Made by a program: the position numbers and the translations under genes. A stretch of DNA of 8,726 bases, taken from positions 1 to 8,726 of the forward strand of contig JAMOUL010000193.1 in assembly GCA_027062035.1 (NCBI GenBank), written 5' to 3'. The notes beneath the pieces were generated by a model. It was not told the DNA's origin, did not search any database, and worked only from the letters and a program-made list of their open reading frames with translations. This DNA is from Candidatus Aminicenantota bacterium. GTDB lineage: Bacteria > Acidobacteriota > Aminicenantia > S016-38. Positions 7,045 to 8,726 of the stretch are shown here, piece after piece (within the stretch, counting starts at the first letter, position 1; each line of letters starts with the position of its first letter).

Positions 7045-8726
7045 ATGAAAAATAGTCTAAATTCCAGAATATTTTTATTCATCTTCATAATTGCAGCCAT
7101 TATACGCTTCAGTGGCAGTTTCTCCTATGTGGAAAAAAGAACCCCTGCTGAAGGAAATATTCTATCAAATTCGATCTTCATGTGGGAAAGGAATACTCTC
7201 GAGCAAAAGGAATTCGCCTATCCGTCTCTGTATTATTTTGCCTCTTTCACAACCCAGAAGATTGCCTATTATACTCTTTACCTCATGGGGGTTTATCCCC
7301 CTGTAGAGGAATTTCTATATTCTGTACATTTCTGGAACAACGTATATGCTACAGGAAGAACTCTATCCATCATTTTTACCCTCCTGATTTTCATTTTCCT
7401 TTTCAAACTTGCAAGGGATGAATTCGACGAAACCACCGGTGTAATAGCCAGTCTATTTCTGGCATTTTCCTATATAGATGTGATAAATTCCAGGCTTGCA
7501 AAACCGGATAGTCTGGCAAACCTTATGGTATTTTTATCAGTTTTTATGAGCATCAAATACTTTAAAGAAAGAAAATCAAAATTTATGTACCTTGCTTCTT
7601 TATTTATAGGTCTTTCAGTATCGTCAAAATATTTCTTTATTTCGGCTGTGCCTCTCTGCCTGGCAATCATATTAAACCAGGACAGGTTTTCAAAAAAAAT
7701 AAAAAATCTCTTCATTGCTGGCGGACTATCCATCCTCTTCTTCATATTCACATGTCCCTACTGTATAATAGATTATCGGGAGGTTATCAAAACCTTTACA
7801 GGAGCCCAGAATTTTGTAGGTGGATATATAGTTCCAGTTCATAATACATACATCCTGGTTTTCAAGGATCTGCTCCACTATACAGGTTATGCTCCCTTTT
7901 TCCTCTTCCTTGCAGGAGCGGTAATTGCTTTCAAGAAAAGATGGAAAACACACACAATTTTACTGTCCTTCTTCGCTGTATATATCTTCATGCTATGCAT
8001 TTCAAAGGTATATGGAGCAAGATATCTGGTCTATCTTTTACCGTATATCTCGCTCTATGCGGCTTATGCTCTTGTACAGGTTTTCCGCAAAAGAGCTATT
8101 GTCCTTCCCCTTGCCTTTCTTCTTGTCTTGCCAACGGCCATACCCTCCATAAAAGCTGTGTCATGGCTCTCTCAGGGGAACACAAATATAGAGATAATGA
8201 ACGATTTTATTGAAAATAGCCTGCCGGAGTCAAAGTTGATCGTTTCCTACCATGCTTACAGATTGACTGGGAGAAAATATATAAACTACCCAAAATTCGT
8301 TTCCAGCTTTAAAAAACCAATGTTCTTTATATTCGGCTTTTACGAAGATTATTTTTGCTGGAAGAACAGCAAATACCTCCCATGGTGCAGAACCCTCAAT
8401 CAAAAACTTGCCAATTATAATCCTGTAATAGTTTTAAAAAAACACAACATACCTGAATATGTTTTTGATTATCCGCTGACCCTTTACAAAAAGAACTTTC
8501 CGCCAGAATCCCCAACCTATCTTTATCCGGCACTTGTAAAGCTGATGGGTAATTCCAATTTCATGTTTCCCGGAAATTTTTACGTTAAGGATACTGAGTT
8601 CGTTTCTCTTATACCCTACAGATCTTACAGTAAAAAATACTTTTCAAACGGAACAGGGGAAATATGTGTTATGGTTCAGAAAAAATCTTCGGGAACTTAT
8701 AATGTAATAATGCCCTCAGGAAAAAG
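7045..8726 (+). CDS. GT-C/PMT-like membrane glycosyltransferase (3' end outside window)
   Basis: This is an open frame of 560 codons that continues past the right edge. It starts MKNSLNSRIFLFIFIIAAIIRF, a membrane helix, and has about nine or ten further hydrophobic segments up to about residue 372. It resembles PMT_2/ArnT-type GT-C transferases that use polyprenyl-phosphate sugars at the periplasmic face. Supporting signs are the first-loop aromatic motif FAYPSLYYF at 57-65, the conserved SRLAKPDSLANL (R150, D155) at the second cytoplasm-near segment, a GLSVSSKY stretch after it, and YGARYLVYLLPY in a late helix. Beyond residue 373 a soluble domain begins with IMNDFIENSLPESKLIV, typical of the periplasmic tail of these enzymes. 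The usual DD/DE pair in the first loop is not evident. Its sequence is not obviously related to the other transferase in this window beyond the fold. Acceptor and donor are unknown. It has its own promoter and an almost leaderless start. Confidence 0.8.
   Translation, partial: MKNSLNSRIFLFIFIIAAIIRFSGSFSYVEKRTPAEGNILSNSIFMWERNTLEQKEFAYPSLYYFASFTTQKIAYYTLYLMGVYPPVEEFLYSVHFWNNVYATGRTLSIIFTLLIFIFLFKLARDEFDETTGVIASLFLAFSYIDVINSRLAKPDSLANLMVFLSVFMSIKYFKERKSKFMYLASLFIGLSVSSKYFFISAVPLCLAIILNQDRFSKKIKNLFIAGGLSILFFIFTCPYCIIDYREVIKTFTGAQNFVGGYIVPVHNTYILVFKDLLHYTGYAPFFLFLAGAVIAFKKRWKTHTILLSFFAVYIFMLCISKVYGARYLVYLLPYISLYAAYALVQVFRKRAIVLPLAFLLVLPTAIPSIKAVSWLSQGNTNIEIMNDFIENSLPESKLIVSYHAYRLTGRKYINYPKFVSSFKKPMFFIFGFYEDYFCWKNSKYLPWCRTLNQKLANYNPVIVLKKHNIPEYVFDYPLTLYKKNFPPESPTYLYPALVKLMGNSNFMFPGNFYVKDTEFVSLIPYRSYSKKYFSNGTGEICVMVQKKSSGTYNVIMPSGK

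Noticed and set aside
7091..8213. Short plus- and minus-strand frames inside the second glycosyltransferase region
   Set aside because: A single uninterrupted frame from 7045 to the right edge encodes a coherent membrane protein with GT-C motifs; the short frames are shadows of it.

Overview
This 8.7 kb window is bacterial chromosomal DNA, moderately AT-rich by eye, with tightly packed genes and proteins rich in Lys and Glu. It suits a deep-branching, possibly thermophilic Gram-negative-type bacterium. The Smc, endonuclease V and GT-C glycosyltransferases are recognisable but divergent. I cannot name the phylum; a candidate lineage such as Aminicenantes is only a guess. I see no RNA genes, mobile elements, CRISPR arrays or clear hairpin terminators.

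Layout. On the minus strand (positions 1-1389) lies a two-component pair: a soluble PAS-HisKA-HATPase sensor kinase, then after 12 bp a response regulator whose receiver domain is complete but whose 3' end lies outside the window. Diverging from the kinase on the plus strand is smc (1427-4645), encoding a full-length but rather short chromosome-partitioning ATPase with an unusual compact hinge. An overlooked 29-codon ORF (4632-4721) overlaps the end of smc and joins by an ATGA overlap to a polytopic GT-C-like membrane glycosyltransferase (4718-6388). That gene overlaps the start of an endonuclease V gene (nfi, to 6995). After 49 bp holding a good sigma70-type promoter comes a second, unrelated-looking GT-C/PMT-type glycosyltransferase, which runs off the right edge.

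How it works together. smc, the small ORF, the first glycosyltransferase and nfi look like one transcription unit, judged by overlaps and the lack of internal promoters or terminators. Their functions (chromosome organisation, envelope glycosylation, repair of deaminated adenine) give no obvious shared pathway. The two-component pair is a separate divergent unit.

The most interesting signal is regulatory. The kinase, response regulator and smc each have an extended -10 element (TGn plus a YATAWT-like hexamer) followed by exactly six bases and then ATG, with no Shine-Dalgarno sequence. This predicts transcription starting at the A of the start codon, so leaderless mRNAs. The kinase and smc core promoters sit back to back within 39 bp. 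The internal operon genes instead rely on overlaps and weak GGAG-like sites.
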